Positions 8,230 to 17,223 of a stretch of 64,000 nt of DNA are shown piece after piece. Position 1 is the stretch's first letter. Each line of letters opens with the position of its first letter. The notes under the pieces are model-generated. The model did no database searches. It was given only the letters and a program-made list of their open reading frames with translations, and was not told the origin of the DNA. The stretch comes from Pediococcus pentosaceus (GTDB lineage: Bacteria > Bacillota > Bacilli > Lactobacillales > Lactobacillaceae): NCBI RefSeq assembly GCF_001437285.1, contig NZ_JQBF01000002.1:1-64000 (forward strand). Direction: 5' to 3'. The position numbers were made by a program, and so were the translations under genes.

Positions 8230-8786
8230 TTACGCTCAATACACAATAAAATGGGCGGATTATTAATCTGGTTGATGAATTCATAGCGTAAACACGAATA
8301 GTGATGTTGGTCGAGTTCAGCTACAAATGAAAGTAATTGTTGTAATTCTTCTTGACCTCCAGGATGACCGTAGTAACAAACTAGGATAATACGACCACCA
8401 ATTTTTAACTGATTTAAACTTTGTTGGACTGCCGAGATAGTGGAAGTGGGATGAGTAATAATTGATTTATCTCCGCCCGGTAAATATCCTAGATTAAAGA
8501 TGGCCCCAGTAATGGGTTCGGTGACATAATGGTCAATTTGATCATGACTAGCATGGATTAGTTCAACATTAATTAAGGTTTGATGCTGGTGCTCAAACAG
8601 AGCTCGAGTTTGCTCTAAAGCTGCTTTTTGAACATCAAAACTAAAAACTCGGCCAGTGCTTTGAACCAATTCACTTAAAAATAAAGTGTCATGACCATTT
8701 CCCATAGTGGCATCGATTACCACATCGCCGGGTTGAACAATTTCAGTTAGTAATTGATGACTGTATTGCATGGCATTATCAAGCAT
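8223..8786 (-). CDS. mnmM: YtqB-family methyltransferase (tRNA mnm5s2U34 methyltransferase, MnmM)
   Basis: 187 residues, class I SAM-dependent methyltransferase. The SAM site DATMGNGHDT is at 25-34 and a GYLPGGDK motif typical of YtqB follows in mid-protein. Bacillus YtqB has been identified as MnmM, which methylates the nm5 group at the wobble uridine of certain tRNAs, so a tRNA role is expected. I chose the ATG at 8786 because GGAAGGAAAA sits 7-8 bases before it; an in-frame ATG at 8804 has no good site. The gene overlaps the end of the PAP2 gene by 8 bp, so the two are translationally coupled on the minus strand. Confidence 0.85.
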   Translation of the reverse strand: MLDNAMQYSHQLLTEIVQPGDVVIDATMGNGHDTLFLSELVQSTGRVFSFDVQKAALEQTRALFEHQHQTLINVELIHASHDQIDHYVTEPITGAIFNLGYLPGGDKSIITHPTSTISAVQQSLNQLKIGGRIILVCYYGHPGGQEELQQLLSFVAELDQHHYSCLRYEFINQINNPPILLCIERKK

Positions 8787-9411
8787 TTTTAATTTTCCTT
8801 CCATAAAAGAGATAGGTTGTAAATTGAAGAACGATTAAACCAAGTAAGAATCCCGCCGTAACATCCGTTGGAAAATGAACGTTTAAATAAATTCGGGATA
8901 GGCCAATGCCTAGCATTAGAATTAAGTAGATTAATGCTAGTAAGTTTCGTTTTAATTGATGATGGACAACTTGGAAAGTGATAAAAATTAGGCTTCCAAA
9001 TAAAACCATAGCCGCCACTGAATGACCACTAGGAAAACTATAACCACCAATACTGATTAAACGGAATTCGGGGCGTTGGCGTTGAATGATTTGTTTAATT
9101 AAATGATTAAGTCCATTTCCGAGGACAATATTACAAGCCAAGAATAAAGCGGCTTTCTTTAGGTGCTTTAGAATTAAAATTAAGCAGACTATCAAGCTGA
9201 TAATTATGTAAGGAATAGAATTACCTAGCTGGGTATAGATGCTGACCACTTGATTGAATCCAGGCGTTCGGACAGATTGCACCAGACTACTGATGCTGTT
9301 GTCATAGGCGTGTACCCAGCTGGGCTTAAAAATAACTAAACTTACGATTAAGATAAATAAAAGCGTAGGTAGAATATTGATTAATAAATGAGTATATTTT
9401 CTGCTGTGCAT
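8779..9411 (-). CDS. PAP2-family membrane phosphatase
   Basis: 210 residues, integral membrane phosphatidic-acid-phosphatase type 2 protein with about six helices. All three active-site motifs are visible: KQIIQRQRP (106-114), PSGH (127-130) and SRIYLNVHFPTD (172-183, catalytic His at 179). Family members remove phosphate from phosphatidate, phosphatidylglycerophosphate or undecaprenyl pyrophosphate at the outer face of the membrane; which substrate applies here is not clear. The ATG at 9411 has AAAGGAG seven bases upstream; a longer start at 9447 lacks this. It is the first gene of a two-gene minus-strand unit with mnmM and is divergent from leuS. Confidence 0.88.
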   Translation of the reverse strand: MHSRKYTHLLINILPTLLFILIVSLVIFKPSWVHAYDNSISSLVQSVRTPGFNQVVSIYTQLGNSIPYIIISLIVCLILILKHLKKAALFLACNIVLGNGLNHLIKQIIQRQRPEFRLISIGGYSFPSGHSVAAMVLFGSLIFITFQVVHHQLKRNLLALIYLILMLGIGLSRIYLNVHFPTDVTAGFLLGLIVLQFTTYLFYGRKIKNA

Positions 9412-9453
9412 ACGTTTCTCCTTTAACTTCATAATTAATTTTAGCATATTGAG

Positions 9454-9482
9454 TTGTAATGAAGCGTGGAGATTGGTATGAT
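9454..9482 (+). promoter_or_regulatory. sigma-A promoter of leuS
   Basis: TTGTAA (9454-9459), 17-bp spacer, TATGAT (9477-9482), just upstream of the T-box leader and about 40 bp from the divergent PAP2 start. Confidence 0.75.
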
Positions 9483-9488
9483 AAACCT

Positions 9489-9730
9489 AACTAAATATTG
9501 TCGATAAAAGAAGTAGTAGTTGGGATGGATATTTTAAGAGACCGAATGGCTAGTGGAAATTCGGAATGACTTTCAACGAACTCGTCTTTAAAATTAACAA
9601 TCTTGAACCTAAGTAGAGATTGTCGTTTTCCGCGTTAAGGTATTCAAGTGTGCATTTTGCAAAACATAGGTGGTACCGCGGAACTTTTCGTCCTAAGGAT
9701 TCTTTTTTAGAATCCTTAGGTTTTTTTTTA
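9489..9730 (+). promoter_or_regulatory. T-box riboswitch, Leu (specifier CTC)
   Basis: Leader of about 240 nt. The T-box core TGGTACCGCG is at 9671-9680 and an intrinsic terminator (CCTAAGGATTCT / AGAATCCTTAGG plus nine T) spans 9692-9729. The probable specifier codon CTC is at 9581-9583 in CGAACTCGTC. By family mechanism, uncharged tRNA-Leu stabilises the antiterminator and turns leuS on. Specifier placement is by eye. Confidence 0.9.
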
Positions 9731-9757
9731 TCGACAAATATAATAATGGAGGAAACT

Positions 9758-12175
9758 ATGGCTTATAATCATAAAGATATCGAACAGAAGTGGCAGCAAT
9801 TCTGGAGCGACAATGAGACTTTTAAGACGGTCGAAGATGCAGACAAACCCAAATATTATGCATTAGACATGTTCCCTTATCCATCAGGTCAAGGACTCCA
9901 TGTGGGCCATCCTGAAGGATATACAGCAACAGATATTATGTCACGAATGAAACGGATGCAAGGTTACAAAGTACTTCATCCAATGGGATGGGATGCTTTT
10001 GGTCTTCCAGCAGAACAATATGCGATGAAGACGGGTAACAATCCGCGTGATTTTACAGCTAAGAATATTCAAAACTTTAAGCGTCAAATCCAATCACTTG
10101 GTTTTTCTTATGACTGGTCGCGAGAAGTTAATACAACTGATCCAGCTTACTACAAGTGGACTCAATGGATTTTTGAGCAACTCTACAAGAAGGGCTTAGC
10201 TTATGAAAAAGAAACGCTGGTAAACTGGGCTCCTGATTTAATGGGTGGAACGGTAGTTGCTAACGAAGAAGTTGTGGATGGTAAGACAGAACGTGGTGGG
10301 TTCCCCGTTTATCGTAAACCAATGAAACAATGGATTCTTAAAATTACAGCTTACGCCGACCGTTTGATTGACGATTTGGACCTGGTAGATTGGCCCGATA
10401 GTATTAAAGAAATGCAAAAAAACTGGATTGGTCGTTCAGTGGGGGCTAGCGTCTTCTTTAATGTTGAAGATAGCGAAAAACAAATTGAAGTATTTACAAC
10501 GCGTCCAGATACATTATTTGGCGCAACATACTTGGTAATTTCACCAGAACATGACCTCGTTGACCAAATTACAACTCCAGAAAGTAAAGCTGCCGTTGAA
10601 GAATACAAGAAAGCTGTTGCAACTAAATCAGATCTTGAACGGACGGATTTGAATAAAGACAAGACGGGAGTCTTCACGGGAGCATACGCGGTTAACCCTG
10701 TTAATGGTAAGAAAATTCCAGTTTGGATTAGTGATTACGTATTGGCTTCATACGGAACTGGAGCAGTGATGGCTGTTCCTGCTCATGATGGCCGTGACTA
10801 CGAATTTGCTAAGAAATTCAAGATAGATATGGTGCCAGTTTATGAAGGTGGCAATCTTGAAGATGGAGTATTGGACAGCGAAGGCGGGCTAATTAACTCT
10901 GGATTCCTAGATGGGATGGATAAGCAGACGGCTATTGATACCATGATTAGCTGGTTGGAAGAACATGGAGTTGGTCATAAGAAGGTTAACTATCGTCTTC
11001 GTGACTGGGTCTTCTCTCGCCAACGCTACTGGGGTGAACCAATCCCTGTAATTCATTGGGAAGATGGAGAAACAACTTTGATTCCTGAAGATGAATTGCC
11101 ATTGAGACTCCCAGCTGCAACTGACATTCGTCCTTCCGGTACCGGAGAAAGCCCATTAGCTAATTTAGATGATTGGGTAAACGTAGTTGATGAAAATGGA
11201 CGTAAGGGTCGCCGGGAAACTAATACAATGCCACAATGGGCGGGTAGTTCATGGTACTTCCTCCGTTACGTTGATCCTAAGAATGATCAAAAGATTGCTG
11301 ACGAAGATTTACTTAAAGAATGGTTACCAGTCGACTTATATGTTGGTGGAGCTGAACATGCGGTACTTCATTTACTTTATGCACGTTTCTGGCACAAAGT
11401 TTTATATGATCTAGGAGTTGTACCAACTAAGGAACCATTCCAAAAATTGGTTAACCAAGGGATGATTCTCGGTAGCAATCATGAGAAGATGTCTAAGTCA
11501 AAAGGGAACGTGGTTAATCCAGATGATATTGTTGAGCGCTTTGGAGCGGATACTTTACGATTATACGAAATGTTCATGGGACCTCTGACAGAATCAGTCG
11601 CCTGGAGTGAAGATGGGCTTAACGGAAGTCGTAAGTGGATTGACCGCGTCTGGCGCTTGATGATTGACGACGAAAACCAATTGCGTGATCATATTGTTAC
11701 TGAAAATGATGGCAGTTTGGATATGATTTATAACCAAACTGTTAAGAAGGTAACTGATGATTATGAAAACATGCGCTTTAACACGGCTATTTCACAAATG
11801 ATGGTCTTTGTTAATGAAGCATACAAGGCTGATAAACTTCCAGCAGTATATATGGAAGGATTAGTTAAGATGTTAGCTCCAATTATTCCGCACGTTGCTG
11901 AAGAACTTTGGAGTTTGCTAGGTCACGAAGGTGGTATTTCATACGCTGAATGGCCAACATATGATGAAAGTAAGTTAGTAGAAGCTACAGTTCAAGTCAT
12001 TCTACAAGTTAATGGTAAAGTTCGGAGTAAGATTACCGTTGACAAGGATATCGCCAAAGAAGAACTTGAAAAATTAGCGTTAGCTGATGCTAAGATTCAA
12101 CAATGGACGGCAGATAAGACTGTTCGTAAGGTAATTGTTATTCCTAACAAGATTGTTAATATCGTAGTAGGATAA
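9758..12175 (+). CDS. leuS: leucyl-tRNA synthetase
   Basis: 805 residues, class Ia synthetase that charges tRNA-Leu in the cytosol. HIGH-type motif HVGH at 48-51, editing (CP1) domain in the middle with the T-rich FTTRPDT segment, KMSKS at 577-581, and a C-terminal anticodon-binding region. Length is normal for a bacterial LeuRS. I placed the start at 9758 (MAYNHKD) because GGAGGAAAC precedes it and the upstream in-frame extension would run through the T-box terminator. Controlled by the leucine T-box; the gene stands alone between its promoter and a strong terminator. Confidence 0.98.
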   Translation: MAYNHKDIEQKWQQFWSDNETFKTVEDADKPKYYALDMFPYPSGQGLHVGHPEGYTATDIMSRMKRMQGYKVLHPMGWDAFGLPAEQYAMKTGNNPRDFTAKNIQNFKRQIQSLGFSYDWSREVNTTDPAYYKWTQWIFEQLYKKGLAYEKETLVNWAPDLMGGTVVANEEVVDGKTERGGFPVYRKPMKQWILKITAYADRLIDDLDLVDWPDSIKEMQKNWIGRSVGASVFFNVEDSEKQIEVFTTRPDTLFGATYLVISPEHDLVDQITTPESKAAVEEYKKAVATKSDLERTDLNKDKTGVFTGAYAVNPVNGKKIPVWISDYVLASYGTGAVMAVPAHDGRDYEFAKKFKIDMVPVYEGGNLEDGVLDSEGGLINSGFLDGMDKQTAIDTMISWLEEHGVGHKKVNYRLRDWVFSRQRYWGEPIPVIHWEDGETTLIPEDELPLRLPAATDIRPSGTGESPLANLDDWVNVVDENGRKGRRETNTMPQWAGSSWYFLRYVDPKNDQKIADEDLLKEWLPVDLYVGGAEHAVLHLLYARFWHKVLYDLGVVPTKEPFQKLVNQGMILGSNHEKMSKSKGNVVNPDDIVERFGADTLRLYEMFMGPLTESVAWSEDGLNGSRKWIDRVWRLMIDDENQLRDHIVTENDGSLDMIYNQTVKKVTDDYENMRFNTAISQMMVFVNEAYKADKLPAVYMEGLVKMLAPIIPHVAEELWSLLGHEGGISYAEWPTYDESKLVEATVQVILQVNGKVRSKITVDKDIAKEELEKLALADAKIQQWTADKTVRKVIVIPNKIVNIVVG

Positions 12176-12188
12176 CTAAATCAAAAGT

Positions 12189-12228
12189 AGGGTCCAGATG
12201 TTTTAACAGCATCGTGGACCCTTTTTTT
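12189..12228 (+). terminator. terminator of leuS
   Basis: AGGGTCCAGATG pairs with CATCGTGGACCCT around a TTTTAACAG loop, with one bulge, followed by seven T. Confidence 0.88.
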
Positions 12229-12313
12229 GTAGAAAAATAGTTTGGAAAATGAACTAATTTTGGGAGTTTGGTGGATTTTTTAAGTGTTAGCTGAGCTATC
12301 AGCGTAAATTTAA

Positions 12314-12343
12314 TTGTATCGGAGGTATGAATTGTATTAAAAT
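12314..12343 (+). promoter_or_regulatory. candidate promoter of the ytgP operon
   Basis: TTGTAT (12314-12319), 18-bp spacer, TAAAAT (12338-12343), 35 bp before the ATG. Reasonable match, but the region is AT-rich. Confidence 0.45.
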
Positions 12344-12378
12344 AGTGTAGATTGACTAGAGAAAGTAGGTTTTTATAA

Positions 12379-14064
12379 ATGGATAAGCAATCTGAAATGG
12401 ATAATTCAGAGTCTCTCTATATGGGTTCACAACCCTTAAGAGATAATTCAGGAAAATCTTCATCCAAAGCAAAGATGCTCGAAGGTTCGGCGTGGATGAC
12501 CGCCGGAAGTATCTTTTCTAGAATATTAGGCGCCATTTATATTATCCCATGGGTAATTTGGTTTGGTGTTTATAGTGACCAAGCGAACGCTCTTTTTACT
12601 AAAGGATATAATATTTATAGTTTCTTTCTAATTGCTGCGATTGCAGGAATTCCATCTGCGATTTCCAAGCAGGTATCCCATTACAACGCAATTAATGAGT
12701 TTGCGTTGGGGCAACGTTTGTATAAGCGGGGACTTTTGTTATCCGTCGGAACGGGAATTATCTGTGCCGCAATTCTGTATTTTGGCGCTCCATTTTTAAA
12801 AGATGGTGACCCGAACGTAATTACGGTTCTCCATGCGTTGGCTTGGGCAGTGTTAGTAATTCCTACGATGAGTTTGACTCGGGGCTTTTTCCAAGGTTAC
12901 CAAGAAATGGGACCATCAGCCGTTTCTCAATTTATTGAGCAATTAGCCCGAGTGATTTATATGCTAACAACCGCCTACTTTATTATGGGAAAAAGCGGTC
13001 AAGGCGATTGGGTTTATGGCGTTTCACAATCAACCTTTGCGGCTTTTATTGGTGCATTAGGTGGATTATTAGTGCTTGGGATTTATTTCATTAAATACCG
13101 TAAGCGACTTTCCTATTTGTCACAGCATAGTGCCAATGAACTGGTAGTTTCAACGTCAACGCTATATAAAGAAATTATTGCTCAAGCTGTACCTTTTATT
13201 ATTATTGGATCAGCTATTACAATTTTCCAATTAATCGACCAATACACCTTTTTCCGGATTATGAATGCGGTGAGTGACTATTCGACTGCCGTCTTAAATA
13301 ATATGTACGCAATCTTTGCTTTTAATGCTAACAAACTGGTAATGATTGTTATTTCATTAGCGTCAGCGATGGCCGTCACTTCCGTACCGATTTTATCGGA
13401 AGCCAAAACTAGGGGCGATCGAGCAGAAATTAGTCGACAAGTAACGGATTCAATTTTGCTCTTTGCATTTTTGATGATTCCAGCTGCTTTAGGGATGGCT
13501 GCGGTAGCTCAACCAGCATACACGCTGTTCTATCATCTAAGTGATGTAGGAACTGCCATTTTACAATTTAATTCTTATGTAGCAATTGTTTTAGGATTAT
13601 TTACAGTGATTTCGGCTATTATGCAAGGAATTGGTGAAAATGTCTTAGCCGTGAAGTATTTCTGTGTCGGAATGATTGTTAAATTTATTTTCCAATTTCC
13701 CATGGTGGCATTATTTTCAGCAGTGGGTTCATTAATTTCAACGGCTATTGGATTTATGGTAGTGAATTGGTTGATTTTACGGCATATCAACTTGGAATAT
13801 GGCTTAGATTATCGTCGAATTAATACATTTATTGGAAAAATCATCACTTATGCTTTTGGAACATTCTTGATTGCAATGGTCGTAACTAATGGATTATACA
13901 TAGTGATGGATCCAGCCAGTAAAGTACAATCGTTACTAGTTATAGCTGCGGCCGTAGTTTTAGGTGGAGCATTTTATCTCTACTTTGTATTAAAGAGCCG
14001 CCTAGCGGATGAAATTGTGGGGGCACGGGCAGCTGGCTTACGTCGAATGCTAAAGATTAGTTAG
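12379..14064 (+). CDS. ytgP: YtgP/MurJ-type lipid flippase
   Basis: 561 residues, MOP-superfamily polysaccharide exporter (MviN/SpoVB group) with about 14 transmembrane helices after a polar 35-residue N-terminus. The ytgP-pseudouridine synthase pair is the same as in Bacillus subtilis, where YtgP is MurJ, the flippase that moves lipid II to the outer membrane face for peptidoglycan synthesis; I infer the same role. Length is close to the 544 residues of the Bacillus protein. The ribosome-binding site is weak (AAGTAGG, 9-10 bases upstream). The next gene follows after 8 bp, so they form an operon. A teichoic acid or capsule flippase is the alternative. Confidence 0.85.
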   Translation: MDKQSEMDNSESLYMGSQPLRDNSGKSSSKAKMLEGSAWMTAGSIFSRILGAIYIIPWVIWFGVYSDQANALFTKGYNIYSFFLIAAIAGIPSAISKQVSHYNAINEFALGQRLYKRGLLLSVGTGIICAAILYFGAPFLKDGDPNVITVLHALAWAVLVIPTMSLTRGFFQGYQEMGPSAVSQFIEQLARVIYMLTTAYFIMGKSGQGDWVYGVSQSTFAAFIGALGGLLVLGIYFIKYRKRLSYLSQHSANELVVSTSTLYKEIIAQAVPFIIIGSAITIFQLIDQYTFFRIMNAVSDYSTAVLNNMYAIFAFNANKLVMIVISLASAMAVTSVPILSEAKTRGDRAEISRQVTDSILLFAFLMIPAALGMAAVAQPAYTLFYHLSDVGTAILQFNSYVAIVLGLFTVISAIMQGIGENVLAVKYFCVGMIVKFIFQFPMVALFSAVGSLISTAIGFMVVNWLILRHINLEYGLDYRRINTFIGKIITYAFGTFLIAMVVTNGLYIVMDPASKVQSLLVIAAAVVLGGAFYLYFVLKSRLADEIVGARAAGLRRMLKIS

Positions 14065-14072
14065 GAGGAGAC

Positions 14073-14792
14073 ATGCGAGTAGATAAATTTTTACATGACA
14101 TGAATATGGGAACGCGAACCCAAATTCGAAAAATGATTAAAGACAAGCTAATCTTTGTTAACGATACGGTCGTTAAAACTGGGCGAGTTAAAGTGGATCC
14201 AGTGGTTGATGAGGTTAGATTAAAAGACCAAGTGATTGAGTATCAACAATATTTCTATTTCATGATGAACAAACCATTGGGAGTCTTAACTGCTACGGAA
14301 GATCGTAAACAAAAAACCGTTATGGATTTATTCAACAAGGTCGATCTCCGAAATGATTTATTTCCAGTCGGAAGATTGGATAAAGATACCCAAGGCTTAC
14401 TGCTAATCACTAATAACGGGCAGTTAGCGCATGATTTATTAGCACCAGAGCGGCACGTTGATAAAACTTACGAGGCGGTGGTGACTGGAAAAATCACCGA
14501 TCAAGCTGTCGAAGAATTTCAAAAAGGAATCACCTTAAGGGATGGTACTACGTTAAAACCAGCGCAACTGATCATTGAACACTATTCAGAATTAGATGAT
14601 CAAACAGTGGTTAAGGTAGTCCTAAAAGAAGGAAAGTATCATCAGGTTCGCCGAATGTTTGGTAGCCTAGGTGAGAAAGTGGTCACTCTTCGAAGGACTT
14701 CCTTTGGTCCTTTAGAATTAGATGTGGGATTACTTCCCGGAACTTATCGAGAATTAACGGATGATGAAATTAATCGGTTAGTTGAAGGTTAA
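14073..14792 (+). CDS. rsuA: RsuA-type 16S rRNA pseudouridine synthase
   Basis: 239 residues. N-terminal S4-like RNA-binding domain (about 1-60) followed by a RsuA/RluB-type catalytic domain with GRLDKDTQGLLL, catalytic Asp at 103. The family converts a specific uridine to pseudouridine in rRNA (U516 of 16S rRNA for RsuA); whether the target here is 16S or 23S is not certain. A GGAGGAG site sits directly before the ATG and overlaps the end of ytgP, so translation is probably coupled. The Bacillus counterpart beside ytgP is ytzG. Normal length, no missing motif. Confidence 0.9.
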   Translation: MRVDKFLHDMNMGTRTQIRKMIKDKLIFVNDTVVKTGRVKVDPVVDEVRLKDQVIEYQQYFYFMMNKPLGVLTATEDRKQKTVMDLFNKVDLRNDLFPVGRLDKDTQGLLLITNNGQLAHDLLAPERHVDKTYEAVVTGKITDQAVEEFQKGITLRDGTTLKPAQLIIEHYSELDDQTVVKVVLKEGKYHQVRRMFGSLGEKVVTLRRTSFGPLELDVGLLPGTYRELTDDEINRLVEG

Positions 14793-14833
14793 AAATAAGC
14801 TACTATGACAAAAATCATAGTAGCTTATTTTTT
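14791..14833. terminator. bidirectional terminator between rsuA and nnrD
   Basis: An 18-bp stem, AAAAATAAGCTACTATGA pairing with TCATAGTAGCTTATTTTT, with a CAAAAA loop and A/T runs on both sides. The last codons and the TGA stop of the minus-strand nnrD gene lie inside this hairpin. Confidence 0.92.
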
Positions 14834-15654
14834 TGAAGTTGTTTTAGTGTGAAGGGGAGACGACGAATTAAGCGATGGGGCAAAACAACCGCTTCTTTTT
14901 GATAAATTTGATCGGCGGTATAACTGTGTAAGAAGGTTCCTAAGGTAACACCTAAGGCCAAAGAGTCGACTTGGTTTACTAACGCAATAATTACTCCAGT
15001 TAAGGCGTCTCCTGAACCACCTGTTGCCATCCCAGGGTTACCAGCCATAATTTGGCGAAAGTCGGTGTGAGGAGCGTAAATTTCAGTTTCATAATGCTTT
15101 AGAACTACCATTGCTTTTAAACGGTCAACTGCACGTTGATTTAGCGAGGGGTTTTGATCTACTATCTTTATTCCGGAAAGTCGTTGCCATTCCATTTGGT
15201 GAGGAGTAAAAATAGTTTGGGGATGATCTACCTGAATTTGATGGGTAGCAATCAAATCAATCGCTGAACCATCAATAACTAAAGGTGTTTGGGGTTGAAC
15301 GTGGTCTAAGACAAATTTTAAAATTTTTAAGCTAGTAGCATTAGTTCCCAATCCCGGACCGATTACCACTCCCGTTGATTTTTTTAGGGCTGCTTTTAAA
15401 GCATCAAAATCTAAGAAATCGAGCAACATAACTTCGGCTAGAGTGGAGCGGACAGCCGTAAAGTTAGTTTTATCCGTTGCTAAGGTTACTAATCCACCTC
15501 CAGCATAAACTGCCGCTGAACTTGATAAAATTCCAGCGCCTCCGTATTGATCATTACCAGCTACGATTAAAATCCGACCATAACTTCCTTTGTGACTATC
15601 ATTGGAACGGACGGGCCATAAGTTGTTCAATCCGTCCTGATTAATCTTTAACAT
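14815..15654 (-). CDS. nnrD: ADP-dependent NAD(P)H-hydrate dehydratase
   Basis: 279 residues, YjeF C-terminal (YxkO) family: uses ADP to dehydrate damaged NAD(P)HX back to NAD(P)H, a metabolite-repair enzyme. Family motifs visible: KGSYGRILIVAGN near the N-terminus, GPGLG in the middle (VVIGPGLGTN), TPHQMEW, and the ribokinase-like GGSGDALTG with the catalytic Asp near the C-terminus. No epimerase domain is fused, as in Bacillus YxkO. The start at 15654 has a GAGGTG site; a longer in-frame start at 15705 has none. The 3' end of the gene is embedded in the terminator shared with rsuA. Confidence 0.93.
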   Translation of the reverse strand: MLKINQDGLNNLWPVRSNDSHKGSYGRILIVAGNDQYGGAGILSSSAAVYAGGGLVTLATDKTNFTAVRSTLAEVMLLDFLDFDALKAALKKSTGVVIGPGLGTNATSLKILKFVLDHVQPQTPLVIDGSAIDLIATHQIQVDHPQTIFTPHQMEWQRLSGIKIVDQNPSLNQRAVDRLKAMVVLKHYETEIYAPHTDFRQIMAGNPGMATGGSGDALTGVIIALVNQVDSLALGVTLGTFLHSYTADQIYQKEAVVLPHRLIRRLPFTLKQLQKNKLL

Positions 15655-15740
15655 TGTAATCACCTCGTAAAGGTAGTATACCGCAAACCAGCATAAAACA
15701 TGCAAAATAAAAATCGAAGAAAATGCATAAAACTCTATTA

Positions 15741-15763
15741 TGTAAGCGCTAAATTGTTATAAT
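15741..15763 (+). promoter_or_regulatory. candidate promoter with cre-like element before the Usp gene
   Basis: A perfect TATAAT at 15758-15763, with TGTAAGCGCTAAAT (15741-15754) just upstream. The latter matches the CcpA cre consensus at 12 of 14 positions, with the left half perfect. No convincing -35 hexamer. Catabolite control of the stress protein is therefore possible but unproven. Confidence 0.4.
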
Positions 15764-15788
15764 AGAAGATGAAAGGTTGGTGTGTAAT

Positions 15789-16241
15789 ATGGATTATAAA
15801 AAAATTTTATTTGGCTATGATGGTTCACCAGAATCAATGGCAGCTTTTGATCGAGTAATTGAGGTTGCAAAGAGGAACGATGCAAAACTTATTATTGCTC
15901 ATGTAGTAAAAAGGCAACACGCTAACACTGAGAGTGTTTCCCTTGGCTTTGGTGTTGTTTCAACAGATGATGACATTGAGGACATTCTTCGTTCTAGGGA
16001 AGAAAAACTTGAAGTTTTGAAACAAAAAGCTAACGAAAAAGGCGTTGAAGATGTGGAAATTGCCCTTAAAATTGGTAGTCCTAAATCAATGTTAAGCCGT
16101 GAATTGCCTAAAGAATACGATATCGATCTAATCGTTTTAGGTGCGACTGGATTAGGCAAGGTCGCTCAAGTATTTATCGGTTCAACAGCTAGTTATGTAG
16201 TCGAAAATTCACCTACAGACGTTATGATTGTTAAAAATTAA
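15789..16241 (+). CDS. universal stress protein, UspA family
   Basis: 150 residues, a small cytosolic alpha/beta protein of the ATP-binding Usp class. It starts with the family N-terminus MDYKKILFGYDGS (nucleotide-contacting Asp in GYDGS), and the C-terminal GATGLGK segment with GST a few residues later is the ATP-binding signature of the MJ0577-like subgroup. Role in stress survival is inferred from the family; no partner is evident. The start is uncertain: in-frame TTG (15777) and GTG (15780) lie upstream, and the AAAGG site is 13 bases from the ATG, which is long. Single-gene unit with its own -10 box and a strong hairpin after it. Confidence 0.88.
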   Translation: MDYKKILFGYDGSPESMAAFDRVIEVAKRNDAKLIIAHVVKRQHANTESVSLGFGVVSTDDDIEDILRSREEKLEVLKQKANEKGVEDVEIALKIGSPKSMLSRELPKEYDIDLIVLGATGLGKVAQVFIGSTASYVVENSPTDVMIVKN

Positions 16242-16250
16242 ATGATAAAC

Positions 16251-16315
16251 AAAATGACCTCAATTGTCGGCACTTTAGTTTTAAACTAGAGTGGAACGAC
16301 AATTGAGGTCATTTT
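16251..16315. terminator. long bidirectional hairpin between usp and the deoxynucleoside kinase
   Basis: AAAATGACCTCAATTGTCG (16251-16269) pairs with its complement at 16297-16315, and the stem continues inward through CACTTTAGTT / AACTAGAGTG, giving about 29 bp with few mismatches. Lies between convergent genes. Only a short T run follows, so it may also protect 3' ends. Confidence 0.75.
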
Positions 16316-16318
16316 AAA

Positions 16319-16978
16319 TTAGATTGCTTTATGCATAGGTTCTTCAACCCGAACTTCTTTAAGTTTAGCATTGATTTGTTTAAGGATGATTTTAACGTTT
16401 TCTTCGTTACTTAAATCGTACTTTTGTAAATCAATTTTCATTTTAGGACCAACATCATATTCTTCGTACCATGTCTTGTAAGCTGACCACATCTTATAGT
16501 AGTAAGATTCCAATTCAGGATTGTTATCGAATTGTTCATAGTCACGCCCACGTTTACGAATACGATAGAGGATGGTATCAAAATCTGTTTCAGCATAGAC
16601 CATCAAATCTGGTGCTTTCTTAGGTAGATTTTGAAGCTCACTCATCATGTTATCAAGAAGGTTCATGTAAACTTCAAATTCAGTATCCGTAATGTTACCT
16701 TCTTTGTTGTTTTCACGTGTGAATAGAGCATCTTCGTAGATTGAACGGTCTAATACATTATTATCATCAGTCAAAGCCTTTTTGATCATTTGGAATCGTT
16801 TATTCAAAAAATAAATTTGAAGTAAGAATCCATAACTTTTTTGGTCAGAATAATAGAGTGGTAAAACGGGATTGTCTCCAACTGGTTCGTAGAACGCCTT
16901 TGTTCCATAATAGTCAGCAATTTTCCCTGTTAATGTAGTTTTACCGACGCCGATCATTCCTGCTGTAATTATCACCAT
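16319..16978 (-). CDS. deoxynucleoside kinase (dAK/dGK/dCK family)
   Basis: 219 residues, cytosolic kinase that phosphorylates deoxynucleosides for nucleotide salvage, as in the well-studied lactobacillar dAK/dGK/dCK enzymes. P-loop GMIGVGKTT at 7-15; EPVGDNPVLPLYY at 31-43, which contributes the substrate-binding Glu; DRS motif at 77-79; basic lid RIRKRGR in the C-terminal half. Base preference (A, G or C) cannot be told safely. A strong AAGGGAG site precedes the ATG. It is a single gene here, whereas some lactobacilli carry a tandem pair; convergent with the usp gene. Confidence 0.92.
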   Translation of the reverse strand: MVIITAGMIGVGKTTLTGKIADYYGTKAFYEPVGDNPVLPLYYSDQKSYGFLLQIYFLNKRFQMIKKALTDDNNVLDRSIYEDALFTRENNKEGNITDTEFEVYMNLLDNMMSELQNLPKKAPDLMVYAETDFDTILYRIRKRGRDYEQFDNNPELESYYYKMWSAYKTWYEEYDVGPKMKIDLQKYDLSNEENVKIILKQINAKLKEVRVEEPMHKAI

Positions 16979-17165
16979 AAAATGCTCCCTTTTCCATTTT
17001 TTTTTTGCCGAAATCTAGTATTAATAAATCCTAAATCTTTAAACAGCCACAACATATTGTATAAAGAATTGGAGCGCAAAACAAGCTTGAATTTTATTTA
17101 AAAAACTGCTTAGTATTTGAATACCCAAAAATGAAATGGTTTACTTAAAAAGTTAATTATTATTT

Positions 17166-17179
17166 GAAAAGCGCTACCA
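17166..17179. promoter_or_regulatory. weak cre-like palindrome upstream of the Cof hydrolase operon
   Basis: GAAAAGCGCTACCA shares the AAAGCG-TnnCA core of CcpA cre sites but misses the first two consensus bases. A TTGAAA possible -35 overlaps it at 17164. Listed because a similar AGCGCT element stands before the usp gene. Confidence 0.25.
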
Positions 17180-17223
17180 AATTCGATAGGCTAGAGATAT
17201 GTTAGATTGTGAGGAAGAATTTT

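Noticed and set aside
12327-12350. Seven-codon minigene with a GGAGG site (MNCIKIV) before ytgP
   Set aside because: It overlaps the best candidate promoter, has no regulatory codon run and no attenuator hairpin after it.
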